Positions 10,537-19,876 are shown, counted from the first letter of the stretch. The stretch: 64,000 bases of DNA from Tubulanus polymorphus (GCF_964204645.1 NC_134031.1:6369001-6433000); one strand, 5' to 3'. Program-made: numbers and translations. Notes: generated from the sequence alone by a model not told the origin.

Positions 10537-11623
10537 TCTTCTTCTTTAGTTCTCGTGCCGGAATCCACGAATTGAATTTCGTCGGGTATCCCAACCACTT
10601 CACGAGCAACTCGCGGTTTCTTCCTCGACCGCGTCTTCTTATAATCTTCTCCACTCGGTAAACATCGTCGTTTTTAATTACTTTTTGTAATTCGTGACGA
10701 TAGAATTGTCCCTGAACCTGCTCACCCATTTGATCTATAACGTTATATGTCGGTGGGTTGTGCGGGATCTGTTTTGAAACCGAGAATATTTCGTGCGACC
10801 ATCCGGGTAAATAACCCTTGTCGAAATCTTTCTTATATCTTGCGATTCTGACGGTATCCCCAATAGAAAACTTGTACTGTTTGTTCATAAGAGACTCTTT
10901 TCCGTATAGGTTTTCCCACACCAACTTCTCATTATTTTCACTAACTTGAGACGGGTTCATTTTTATCGACCTATGATACGAATTGTTGTAGGCATTTATA
11001 ATCTTAGGAAGAACATCTATATAGGTTTTCGTCTTGTACGCGGTCATATAGCGGAATAATCTTCCCTTTAACGTTCTGATGAATCGCTCGACAATACTAC
11101 ATTTCACTGTATCCTCGCTCGTAAAGTGATGAATGTTATACTTCTTTGTTATCTTACTAAAATATGCATTCAAAAATTCTTTGCCCTTATCACTTTGAAC
11201 TTTTTTCATACGACTTTTAATCGCTATACCTTCGAATGCGCTACTAACTTCTCCACCATTTTTCGACTTTAGGGGTATGGCGTAAGCGAATTTAGAAAAA
11301 ACGTCGATCGAAACCAGTAGATATTTAATTCCTTTATTATACTTAGATATATTCGATAAATCACACAAATCGATTTGATGCTGTTGATTGATACCGGATA
11401 CTATTGTTCTATTCCTCTTGAAACGCACGCGAGTAGGACGATGAAGCGTATATGCCTCTTGCGATTTCAGAAAGTCTCTAATAACGTCTATACCAATTTC
11501 ATTTCCGGACAGCTTCGCGGCGCGATGTAATGCATTCAAACCACCGAATGCGCTTGGGTTTTCTGGGTTGTAGTACAGGTTGTTCAGTATCTTTTTCAAG
11601 TCCGAGGTCAGGCGAGTCGACAT
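10529..11623 (-). CDS. Polinton integrase (rve fold) with C-terminal chromodomain
   Basis: 364 residues. Inserts the element's DNA and makes the 6-bp target duplication. The N-terminal region (about 10-80) has the Polinton pattern YYNPENPSAFGG...LHRAAK and YTLHRPTRVRFKRNR. The catalytic core shows Asp85 (QIDLCDLS), Asp145 (VQSDKGKEF) and Glu179 (SIVERFIR). An SH3-like segment follows (KFSIGDTVRI, about 251-260), and residues 320-360 form a chromodomain (YRVEKII...LLVKWLGYP...NSWIPARELK). The acidic triad and frame are intact, so it is probably functional. A chromodomain could steer insertion to marked chromatin (inference). Confidence 0.95.
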   Translation of the reverse strand: MSTRLTSDLKKILNNLYYNPENPSAFGGLNALHRAAKLSGNEIGIDVIRDFLKSQEAYTLHRPTRVRFKRNRTIVSGINQQHQIDLCDLSNISKYNKGIKYLLVSIDVFSKFAYAIPLKSKNGGEVSSAFEGIAIKSRMKKVQSDKGKEFLNAYFSKITKKYNIHHFTSEDTVKCSIVERFIRTLKGRLFRYMTAYKTKTYIDVLPKIINAYNNSYHRSIKMNPSQVSENNEKLVWENLYGKESLMNKQYKFSIGDTVRIARYKKDFDKGYLPGWSHEIFSVSKQIPHNPPTYNVIDQMGEQVQGQFYRHELQKVIKNDDVYRVEKIIRRRGRGRNRELLVKWLGYPTKFNSWIPARELKKKNA

Positions 11624-11733
11624 CGTCTTTCACTTTTGACTGTTGCACACAACACGAAATGTTGAATTTTTTACAATTAATGTTAATGAGCGATTGCGGT
11701 AAACAATCAGACTTCATCATTTCGTTATCCCGA

Positions 11734-12270
11734 TTATTCACACATATGCATATTGAACAACACATGCGGCAACACCGAAATCATCTGCTTTAAAGATTTA
11801 CACCCGCTAATAATCACACATCCCTTATGTTGTATTATAAATGTAACATTTCCACAGCGAGATATGAGGCTGGGGGTGATCTCCGGATCATATCGCCCAC
11901 CTAATAACGTGTGTAGTTGGGATAAGTTAACTTTAATTCCCGTTCTCGCAACACCTGTCATTGTTTGAATTTTAAATTCTGTCAATCTAACGGCGGCAGT
12001 GGTATTAATCTTTTGTATCAATCTAGCAAATCGTCGCACACTGGTATAACTCTCGCTGGATGACTTTGCTCCGTTACATACTATTCTCCCGCTTGCGAAT
12101 AATAGACACGTGCCCCTGATGCGCTTATTCCTAAGAATTAATGCGTTAAATTTACGAGGGTTGTACACTACGTTTGACATTGTCCTAGACAACTCCTCTA
12201 GATTGAGCTTACAATTAAGATTTGCAGTCGCTACTACATTAACAACGTCGATCATTTCTGATGTTACCAT
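11734..12270 (-). CDS. TATA-binding-protein homologue carried by the Polinton
   Basis: 178 residues, about the length of the TBP core alone, with an in-frame stop a few codons upstream of the ATG at 12270. Two TBP repeats are readable. Repeat 1 (about 8-88) includes NVVATANLNCKLNLEEL, YNPRKFNALILR, CLLFASGRIVCNGAKS and RRFARLIQKI, very close to eukaryotic TBP. Repeat 2 (about 96-170) includes FKIQTMTG, YDPEITPSLISR and CVIISGCKS and is more diverged. Of the four phenylalanines that TBP wedges into TATA DNA, those of repeat 1 are present (Phe41, Phe58). Those of repeat 2 appear replaced (Thr132, Gln147). It sits 110 bp upstream of the integrase on the same strand. It probably redirects or replaces host promoter recognition at the element's own genes (inference). 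It lacks the long N-terminal arm of animal TBP. Confidence 0.88.
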   Translation of the reverse strand: MVTSEMIDVVNVVATANLNCKLNLEELSRTMSNVVYNPRKFNALILRNKRIRGTCLLFASGRIVCNGAKSSSESYTSVRRFARLIQKINTTAAVRLTEFKIQTMTGVARTGIKVNLSQLHTLLGGRYDPEITPSLISRCGNVTFIIQHKGCVIISGCKSLKQMISVLPHVLFNMHMCE

Positions 12271-12354
12271 TACGAGAACTAGATACTAAATGAACTTGGA
12301 TAAAATGAGATAGAATCTAAATTTTCTCCATTCATTCTCTTTCAGATATAGATC

Positions 12355-12520
12355 ACTCGACGACAACGACGACGACGACGTATATTAGAATTTCAAACTT
12401 ACATTAGATTCATCAAAACGTATCAAGACAATCGAATAAAAAAGGTAATCCGATGATAAATTAGCTTTATCATTATTATTATTATTACTATTATTATTAT
12501 CATTATATTCTACAAATACA
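12355..12520. repeat. Microsatellites between Polinton genes
   Basis: A GAC/GACG-type trinucleotide run near 12357-12380 and an ATT/ATC trinucleotide run near 12468-12505. They fill the 266-bp gap upstream of the TBP-like gene. No other gene or signal is seen. Confidence 0.7.
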
Positions 12521-12536
12521 CTAAACAAAAATATGT

Positions 12537-13274
12537 TCACATATAAATCCAATTTTCGAAATCTATATCTTTAGAATTTTTAGATGGCGTAGTCATCCTC
12601 CTCCTCTTCGTCATCTTTGCTTCGAATTCATTCTTAACGTTCGGGCGATTGTTAATTAATTTATTTCTAACGAATTTATTCGGGATAAACGTCTGTGGAA
12701 CGGACATATCTTGTAATGCCTTGATGAAATCGTCGAGTCCGTTCATTTGTTGAGACTTGTTAGGTGTCATGCAGAGATTGATTAAATCGACGATATTACT
12801 ATCATCTCTTTTGACACCTTTTACTATTATCTCCCCCTTATCGGTCCATGACAATATTTCGGAATATCGCTTTATTCGCTCCAATAACATTTCCGATTTC
12901 TTTCTATAGTTTTTCGGTACGTTATTCAAAATTTCCTGGTCGAATTCACTTTTAGTTTCGGTAGTTCGTTTTAAATCACGATCGGTATTCAATGCACTGC
13001 TTTTACTTACTATGTTAGAATTAGTGATCGTCGACTCCTTTGAATGTTTTTCGATTTGCATTAGTTTATTCAACGCGTCGTTATACATCTTCAATTTCAC
13101 GTCGTCCTTCACATCATTATCCATTTGAAGGATATCGGACATTTGACTTTCTATATTTTTCACGCGATTCGTTTCACCACTCGAAGATTCTCGCTTGTCA
13201 TCGGTTGATGTGATTTTTTCAATCATGGGAATAAATGATCCCGGAACAACGTAAAGTTTTTCAACGTTCTTCAT
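12537..13274 (-). CDS. Conserved Polinton protein of unknown function (245 aa)
   Basis: It begins MKNVEKLYVVPGSFIPM. A charged, probably coiled middle (about 35-110) follows. Then comes a more conserved block, about 118-200: LNNVPKNYRKKSEMLLERI, ILSWTDKGEIIVKG, DSNIVDLINLCM and DDFIKALQDMSVPQTFI. The block recurs next to capsid genes in many animal Polintons, from general familiarity with such elements. The C-terminus has a basic MTKRRRM segment that may be a nuclear-localisation signal. Its ATG overlaps the previous gene's stop (ATGA, 13271-13274). A virion or scaffold role is possible but not shown. Confidence 0.75.
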   Translation of the reverse strand: MKNVEKLYVVPGSFIPMIEKITSTDDKRESSSGETNRVKNIESQMSDILQMDNDVKDDVKLKMYNDALNKLMQIEKHSKESTITNSNIVSKSSALNTDRDLKRTTETKSEFDQEILNNVPKNYRKKSEMLLERIKRYSEILSWTDKGEIIVKGVKRDDSNIVDLINLCMTPNKSQQMNGLDDFIKALQDMSVPQTFIPNKFVRNKLINNRPNVKNEFEAKMTKRRRMTTPSKNSKDIDFENWIYM

Positions 13275-13597
13275 TCCATAAACCCGAGTAGTCGACCGAT
13301 TCCTTTCAGTATCAGTCCAAGGAAACCGCCTTTTTGCACGATTAATGATTTTTTCGATTTAATCGGTACTCGTCTATTAGCGAGAATTCGAATCCACTTC
13401 TTATGTCGCTTCAATTTCTTTTTATCCGATTCGCTGTGTTTGATATTCCCTCTTAATGAATTTATACAGACTTCGCAAATAACTTTCACTAATCTGTTCG
13501 ACGATGATGACAGAATCGCATCGCGCATATTTTTCTTTCCATCGCATAAAAGTCTTAAGTGAGGAGCGAATTCCTTCAAATGCAAGTGGTTCCTCAT
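13271..13597 (-). CDS. Conserved small Polinton protein, basic with hydrophobic tail (108 aa)
   Basis: Pattern: PHLRLLCDGKKNMRDAIL, then VKVICEVCINSLRGNI, then a basic middle (KKKLKRHKKWIRILANRR) and KKSLIVQKGGFLGLILKGIG at the end. This layout recurs in animal Polintons, where QKGGF precedes a hydrophobic end; the function is unknown. The final segment is short for a membrane anchor but could be membrane-active. It starts 33 bp after the ATPase ends and overlaps the 245-residue gene by four bases, suggesting a common transcription unit with the ATPase. Confidence 0.7.
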   Translation of the reverse strand: MRNHLHLKEFAPHLRLLCDGKKNMRDAILSSSSNRLVKVICEVCINSLRGNIKHSESDKKKLKRHKKWIRILANRRVPIKSKKSLIVQKGGFLGLILKGIGRLLGFME

Positions 13598-13630
13598 TTT
13601 ATCAATTGACGATGTTCGCGTGAAATTACA

Positions 13631-14278
13631 TTATTTAATACTTTTTATCTTATAATAAATATGATATCCCTCGCTGGGAAATATTCGTGTGCGTAATCTC
13701 CATTTGTCCGACGTTTGTGGTTTGAAATCACAAAATAGATATCCACGCGGTGAAATTGAGGTCGCATCTGTAAACGCCTCCTCGAGCGATTTACCTAACC
13801 CGGACTGCATCGCTAAAGTCTTTACTTGGAGTCGATCCCTCGGATGCTTGAATAGAACTATATAATGCGTGTTTAACGATATTGTCCGAAAATGAGGTCC
13901 TCTCGGGAAAAGGGTTTGCGATATTAGAATCACTTGAAGTTTTCTATGATGACTACCACGTGTAAAAATGGTCTCCAATAATTTGGGGTCGCACTCGTTC
14001 AATACATCATCCAAAATAAGTAGTTTTGTTGTCTCTGAACCTGACAAACTTTCGTACAATTCCTCTGTTAAACCCTTAATAAACTCAACTCCCTCTGTAT
14101 CGTGATAGATTTCCTGATCTTCGGCGTACACCCAAACTATACGATCGGGAAATGGATCGAACATTCTTTCTTCAATCAATCTTTTAGTAAAGACTGTCTT
14201 CCCGATACCAGTCATTCCATTGATAATCGACGTGAACCATCCTTGCAATTTAGTCGGCGGTAAATCAGCTATTTCCAT
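13631..14278 (-). CDS. Genome-packaging ATPase (FtsK/HerA type, A32-like)
   Basis: 215 residues, ATG at 14278. Drives DNA into capsids in related viruses. Walker A is GMTGIGKT (21-28), Walker B is LLILDD (86-91), and a polar sensor ISQ lies at 119-121. A conserved FTRGSHHRKLQVILISQ run is visible. Its length is normal for Polinton ATPases. It is divergently arranged with the DNA polymerase; their start codons are separated by 122 bp (14279-14400), which must hold both promoters. Confidence 0.93.
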   Translation of the reverse strand: MEIADLPPTKLQGWFTSIINGMTGIGKTVFTKRLIEERMFDPFPDRIVWVYAEDQEIYHDTEGVEFIKGLTEELYESLSGSETTKLLILDDVLNECDPKLLETIFTRGSHHRKLQVILISQTLFPRGPHFRTISLNTHYIVLFKHPRDRLQVKTLAMQSGLGKSLEEAFTDATSISPRGYLFCDFKPQTSDKWRLRTRIFPSEGYHIYYKIKSIK

Positions 14279-14400
14279 TGCCCCCTTTTACCACAGATTA
14301 ACAGAATCAAAATTAACAGCGATCTATCCAAAACACGTTCATTTTAAAGATTATTATCCACACATTATATTTATTTCTGTCTTCCTTTCTTTTTCTTTAG
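14279..14400. promoter_or_regulatory. Divergent promoter between ATPase and DNA polymerase
   Basis: 122 bp between two divergent start codons. It is AT-rich and contains CATTATATTTATT (about 14362-14374) pointing towards the polymerase. It ends in a long pyrimidine run with TTTAG directly before the polymerase ATG, which reads like a splice acceptor and leaves open a spliced 5' leader. Confidence 0.5.
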
Positions 14401-14942
14401 ATGGCACAGAAACAAGTATCAGAACGACTCAGCTTAGGACCAGTCGCCCTACCCAAGCGGTATGGGTGCACAATGTGCGAGCTGGTGTTCGCACACGCCA
14501 GCTCGAGATCCCGGCACATTAACCGGGTGCACAAAAAGAGTAAACCGCTTTGTGCCAAATGCGGGGAGGGGTTTAGCACGACGGCCTACCGGGACAGGCA
14601 CCAATCACGTTGTGCGAGACCCCTCCCAATCCCAGCGGCACGACGGCGACTGGTCCTTGAAGCACCGGCACCGCCAGCAGCAGCAGTAGGGGCGCCGCCA
14701 GCAGCAGCAGTGCCAGCAGCAGCAGTAGGGGCGCCGCCAGCAGCATCAGTGCCAGCAGCAGCAGTGCCAGCAGCAGTATTGCCAGCAGCAGCAGTAGGGG
14801 CGCCACCAGCAGCATCAGTGCCAGCAGCAGTATTGCCAGCAGCAGCAGTAGGGGCCCCACCAGCAGCAGCAGCAGTGCCAGCAGCAGCAGTGCCAGCAGT
14901 AGTAGGGGCACCACCAGCAGCAGCAGGGGCACCACCAGCAGC

Positions 14943-14986
<44 letters not shown>

Positions 14987-17900
14987 GGGCACCACTGGAA
15001 TGGGAATGGGAAGAGTTACCGGATCTTGATGAGGAAACTCTTGCCCTCATCGGGATCCGGCAAGGTGGCGCCTTAGAGGGGTATGTACGAAAATACGAGT
15101 TCCCATCCACTGAAAACAACAAGTTTGATTTAATTAAATTTTATAACGATATCAAACCGCATCTCATCCGACTGCTTAAAGATGATTTAAGTAGATTGGG
15201 TGGGATAAAATGGTTTACCAGCATTCATATAATTTTAGAAAAAGATATCGATGGTGTCCATCAACAAAGGACTGTGTATTTTACTAGCCACACTCGAAGT
15301 GCTTTCAATGGTGAACAATTTGACGAGCTCTTGGATCAGGCTAAGAATAAAATGATCCAATTATTGGAACAATACAATACTGAGGGTACTGGTTGGAGGT
15401 TTGATTATGTCGAAGTGTTCGATCTACACGTCGGCATATATGAACCATTAGGTGGAGGTTCGTATATACCCTCTCCTCGTGTAATCGTTTCACGAGGAGG
15501 GGTTATAAATATCCAAAATTTCGACAATATGTGCTTTCTTTGGTCTATACTCGCCCACCTCCACCGAATGGACACGAACCCCCAACGAGTATCTAAGTAT
15601 TTACGGTACAGAGACGAATTGAATATGAACAATATCAATTATCCAGTAACCGTAGAACAAATACCCATTTTCGAACAGCAAAACGATATATCAGTTAACG
15701 TATTTGCCTATGAGGATGGAAATATTTTTGTTCGTCGTTTGAGTGATAATCCACGCGCAAATCATGTTAATTTATTATTACTAGTTGATAACGATAACGC
15801 CCATTATTGTTTGATAAATGACCTTAGTAAATTCCTTTTCCATCTAAACAAAAAGAAAGCCAAATGTTTTTGGTGTTTTAAGTGCATGCACTCTTTTTTA
15901 TCGCAAGAAAATCTTGATGTTCATACTCGGTACTGTATTCAAGGAATACAAAAGACAATCATGCCACCGACAGATGAGAATGTCTTGAAATTTGTTAATG
16001 TCACAAAACAGCACAAACTGCCATATGTGATATATGCTGACTTCGAAATGTTTTTAGAACCGATTGAGGGGTGTAAATTGAACCAGAATCAATCTTGGAC
16101 ATATCGTTATCAGGTTCATGAACCGTGTGGATTTTGTTTTAAAGTCGTTGGCCCTGACACCAGACATTCCCATCCGACAGTCCTTTATAGAGGAGACGAT
16201 GTTATGAAGAAATTCTTAACATCCCTCCTCGAAAAAGCAGAGGAAATATTAAAGGAATACAAAAATCCTCAACCTTTGGTTATGAACGACGTCGATGAAA
16301 CACACTTCAAATCAACTGATATTTGTCATATATGTAAGGAAACCATAAATGGTAAGAAATGTCGGGATCACGATCATATAACCGGCAAATACAGAGGCCC
16401 AGCTTGTAATTCATGTAATCTGAGTTATAGGGTTCCTAATTTCATACCTGTGATATTTCATAACTTGAAAAGTTATGACAGTCATGAAATTATTAGATCA
16501 TTGGGCTTGGTTGAATTTAGGGGGTATAGAATTTCAGTGATCCCGACGAACACTGAAAAGTTTATCGGATTTACACTTGGTCCCCTACGCTTCATCGACT
16601 CGTTGGCATTTCTCAATACCTCTCTCAGTACTCTTACAGAAAATTTGGTCAATTCGGGTAGAGAGAAATTCATTCATTTAAACTCGGAGTTCCCCGCCAA
16701 TAAACTTGATCTTTTATTACGTAAAGGTGTTTACCCATACGACTACATGACAGGTTCGGAGAAATTTAATGAGACAAGTCTCCCTCCTAAGGAGGCATTT
16801 ACCAACACCCTGACGAACACTGAAATTTCGGTAGATGACTACAAACATGCACAGAATATTTGGTCGCAGTTTAACATGGCAAACATGGGCGAGTATCACG
16901 ATCTCTATCTTAGAACCGACGTATTGCTACTTTCAGATATTTTCGAGGAATTCCGCAAGTTCGCTCATAAGAGCTACGGATTAGATCCTTGTCATTACTA
17001 CACTCTACCCGGCTACTCATGGGATGCCTGCTTGAAACTGACAAAAGTCGAACTTCAATTGTTCACTGAAGTCGATATGTATTTGTTCATAGAACAGGGG
17101 ATACGCGGCGGAATATCTGTTATTACCCATCGATATTTCGAGGCTAATAACAAGTATTTCGCCGATTACGACGAGGCCAAGGAGTCATCTTATATCATGT
17201 ATTTAGATGCTAATAATCTGTATGGGTGGGCAATGTCTCAGGCATTGCCTGTTGGTGAATTTAGGTGGTTAGAAACAGAAAACGATCCCCTTTGGCCCGA
17301 CGCTCAGGATATTTTAACGATGACGGACGACGCCCATTTCGGCATGATACTCGAAGTGGACCTTGAATACGGTGCCGAGTTACACGATCTACATAACGAT
17401 TTACCGTTAGCTCCGGAGCGCATGTTAGTCAACGAAGATTTAATGTTATCTCCGTATCAAAAGCTTCTATTTCAGACTTTGAAACTATCGTCCAGCAAGA
17501 TACACAAGCTTATCCCTAATCTTTACAATAAAACTCGGTATATTGTTCATTATAGGAATTTGAGGCTTTACATGAAACTTGGTATGAAATTAACAAAGAT
17601 TCATCGTGTTCTCCATTTTCGACAATCAGCCTGGATGTCACCGTACATTGCTTTGAATACCGAATTCCGAAAAAATGCGAAATCCAATTTTGAGAAAGAT
17701 ATGTACAAATTACTGAATAATGCAAGTTTTGGCAAGACAATGGAGAACATTAGGAATCGAATCAACTACCAAATTATTAACGAACCGGGGAAATTGAGAA
17801 AAGCTCTAGCGAAGCCATCTACGATTTCATGGAACATTATTTCGGAGAATGTTGTGGGGGTAAAAAAACAGCAGATTTCGATCAAGTTGGATAAGCCTGT

Positions 17901-18513
17901 GTATCTTGGCTTTTCAATTTTAGACATAAGCAAAACGTTAATGTATGATTTTCATTATAACACCATCAAGGCAGGATACGGGGATAACGCTAAACTTCTT
18001 TTTACAGATACGGATAGTTTAACGTACGCTATTCGCAGCAACGATTTGTACACGGATATGGCGGGGATTTCCGACCAGTTCGACTTTTCAGCCTATCCCA
18101 CCGGCCATCCTTTATTCTCGGACAAAAATAAGAAAGTACTAGGCAAATTTAAGGATGAGACCAATTCTTTTCCCGTTAAAGTGTTCTGCGGTTTACGGAG
18201 TAAGATGTATTCAATGACATATCTTTCTCCGGATAACAACGGAACACTTGTGGAAAAGAAAACTGCAAAAGGTGTTGCGAAGTACGTCGTTAAGCAGTCC
18301 GTATCCCATAATAACTACGTTGATTGCTTGCGTAATCAATCACGTATGATGGCTAACATGCGGTCTATCCGGAGCTTCAATCATAAGTTACATTCAGTTA
18401 ATTTAAATAAAGTCGGATTATCACCATACGACGACAAACGTTATATACTAGATGATGGTGTAAGCACATATGCTTATGGTCATCATAAAATTCCGGAGAT
18501 AAATCATCATTAA
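14401..18513 (+). CDS. Protein-primed family B DNA polymerase (Polinton pPolB), 1370 aa
   Basis: Replicates the element. N-terminus: two C2H2/C2HC fingers (Cys23, Cys26, His39, His44; Cys51, Cys54, His67, Cys71), then an Ala/Pro-rich low-complexity tract (about 86-195). Next is a region with Cys378 (NMCFLWSIL) and His468 (AHYCLI) resembling an OTU/papain-like fold. Another CxxC finger lies near 489. The exonuclease motifs are Asp547/Glu549 (YADFEMF), Asp733 (FIDSLAF) and Asp840 (RTDVLLLSD). Between Exo I and Exo II is an endonuclease-VII-like zinc site (Cys642, Cys645, DHDHITGKYRGPAC, Cys672). Polymerase motif A is LDANNLYGWAMS (Asp936), motif B KLLNNASFGKT (1103-1113) and motif C DTDS (Asp1203, Asp1205). 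All catalytic residues are present. The ATG follows a pyrimidine-AG, so an upstream noncoding exon is possible. Confidence 0.96.
14660..14990 (+). repeat. In-frame GCA/GCAGCC repeat encoding Ala/Pro-rich linker
   Basis: Within the polymerase gene. It has irregular units ending in GGGGCGCCRCCAGCAGCA and a final run of about fifteen alanine codons. GC-rich compared with its neighbours. It encodes a flexible linker between the N-terminal fingers and the rest of the protein, and its length probably varies between copies. Confidence 0.85.
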
Positions 18514-18963
18514 AAGAACAAGTCGTTATACTTAATATATATTTGCATATCTTTATTTATTCATAGTTATAAACATTGATTTATTTACACTCACTTATAC
18601 ATGCGTTTATGTTTTCAGTTTTACTTTAAACTATTTAACTAATATATATATTTATTTATTTATCTTATCTATTTATTTAAGATTATATGAAAGTTGGTAA
18701 ACCATTGGTTTAATATCGTTATAAGTGTTTTCTATATTTCTTTTTATTTCAGGGATGGGATCTAACTCGTACCCCCTCTAAGCGCACCTTTTCCCGTTTT
18801 TTTTTTTTTCTTCCTTTTCTACTTTTTTATGCCAATTTCCCTATAATTCTTTTTTAAAATAAATAAAGAAAAAACCAGCATTTGATTATTAACATAATTC
18901 ATGACTTTAGTTTTTGATATTTATCTATATATGGATTGAGGATACAGGAGATACATATATTCA
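18514..18963. other. AT-rich convergent intergenic region
   Basis: Lies between the converging 3' ends of the polymerase and the PC4-like gene. Contains several TTTATTTATT runs, a poly-T at 18799 and an AATAAATAAAGAA at about 18860 that can serve as the polymerase poly(A) signal. No ORF of interest. Confidence 0.6.
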
Positions 18964-19814
18964 TTAATCATCGATTTGGAATACAGGATGAGGATTACAG
19001 TAAACACACTGGAGAGCACCCATCTGATTCTGATGATCATCATTGAACATACACGCTTTCATCCCAACGAGTTCAGGTTCCAAATCAACGAAAGAAATAT
19101 TCATCAGTTTCTCCCACTGTTTTTCAGATAGTTCTATCCCGGTTTTCGTATGAACTCGTTGTTCCGTTGCAGCTATATAACAAAAATATCTAATGTCGAT
19201 TATAACCTTATTGAAACGTTTGAACACGGTCACGTATCGGTTCCTACCGACGTGTAATCGAAAATCCTCTATGATATTATTGTTATTGTTGCTTTCATTA
19301 AACGAATTGATGGCGGAATTTATGGAATCTCTATGCCAGTCGAGATTAGCCCATTCTTGCAGGTGTAGGCTAATGCCGCGTTTCGTTGGAAATAATCGAA
19401 GGTCATCACTGAGTTCATAAGTTCGTATGTCAACACGTTTAACATCCTGCCACTCGCTGACACACGCAAACACTAAATTGCCCAGATAATGACGTTTCAC
19501 ATCCGCTTTCGCATAGACGTATTCTTCTTTAGACTCACTCAGTTTTATATCCGTTTGTACACAAGCATTCTCTTTAACAACCGTATCTATGACAAAAGAA
19601 AAGATAATATGGTTACATTACAAGTGAAACAATAAATAACTCAAAGGAGGAGAGGATGTTTTACAAACAAACAAATTAATTACACATACATACCAGGCTT
19701 AGCAGCGTTAATATCTAGCTTTAAATTCTTGAAATTCAGTCTTCGAGGCCTCTTTTTTGGAGCATCAGGTTCAGACATGTTTCGTTTCAACACGGGAGTT
19801 GTGTGCGTATCCAT
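18964..19814 (-). CDS. Spliced gene for a tandem PC4-like (SUB1-like) protein
   Basis: Two exons: 19694-19814 (ATG at 19814) and 18964-19586. The 107-bp intron has donor CTG|gtatgt and acceptor catag|AT; the join keeps frame and gives 247 residues. The N-terminus has a basic KKRPRR, a possible nuclear signal. Domain 1 (about 74-125): LVFACVSEW..VKRVDIRTYEL...FPTKRGISLHLQEWANL, the positive-coactivator-4 pattern. Domain 2 (about 149-205): RLHVGRNRYVTV...VIIDIRYF....HTKTGIELSEKQWEKL, a second PC4-like fold. PC4 binds single-stranded DNA and promoter complexes as a dimer, so one chain with two copies could act as a built-in dimer (inference). The C-terminus has a CVYC pair. The first exon contains no other upstream ATG in frame. 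Confidence 0.85.
19587..19693 (-). other. Intron of the Polinton PC4-like gene
   Basis: 107 bp, GT-AG, between codon 40 (phase 1) and its completion. Without splicing, the long frame (from 19586 down) has no ATG before the first PC4 domain. The exon 1 frame cannot reach it, so the intron is needed to make a full protein. Confidence 0.8.
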
Positions 19815-19854
19815 GATCAACTCAACGAATGAAATCACCTTTGGAGAACACACG

Positions 19855-19876
19855 TTATATACCCCTCATGACGTCA
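19855..19876 (-). promoter_or_regulatory. TATA box and CRE-type site upstream of the PC4-like gene
   Basis: On the minus strand, TATATAA (19855-19861) lies about 41 bp before the ATG. A perfect palindrome TGACGTCA (19869-19876), the CREB/ATF consensus, lies just upstream of it. The spacing suits a compact promoter. This is the clearest TATA element found in the Polinton. Confidence 0.6.

Noticed and set aside
11499-11765. 88-codon minus-strand ORF overlapping integrase and TBP-like genes
   Set aside because: Out of frame with both; the integrase N-terminus is already complete and typical, so no extra exon is needed.
14573-15122. Long minus-strand ORFs rich in Leu or Ala opposite the polymerase start
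   Set aside because: They are antisense readings of the GCA/GCC-rich linker repeat, with no homology or start context of their own.
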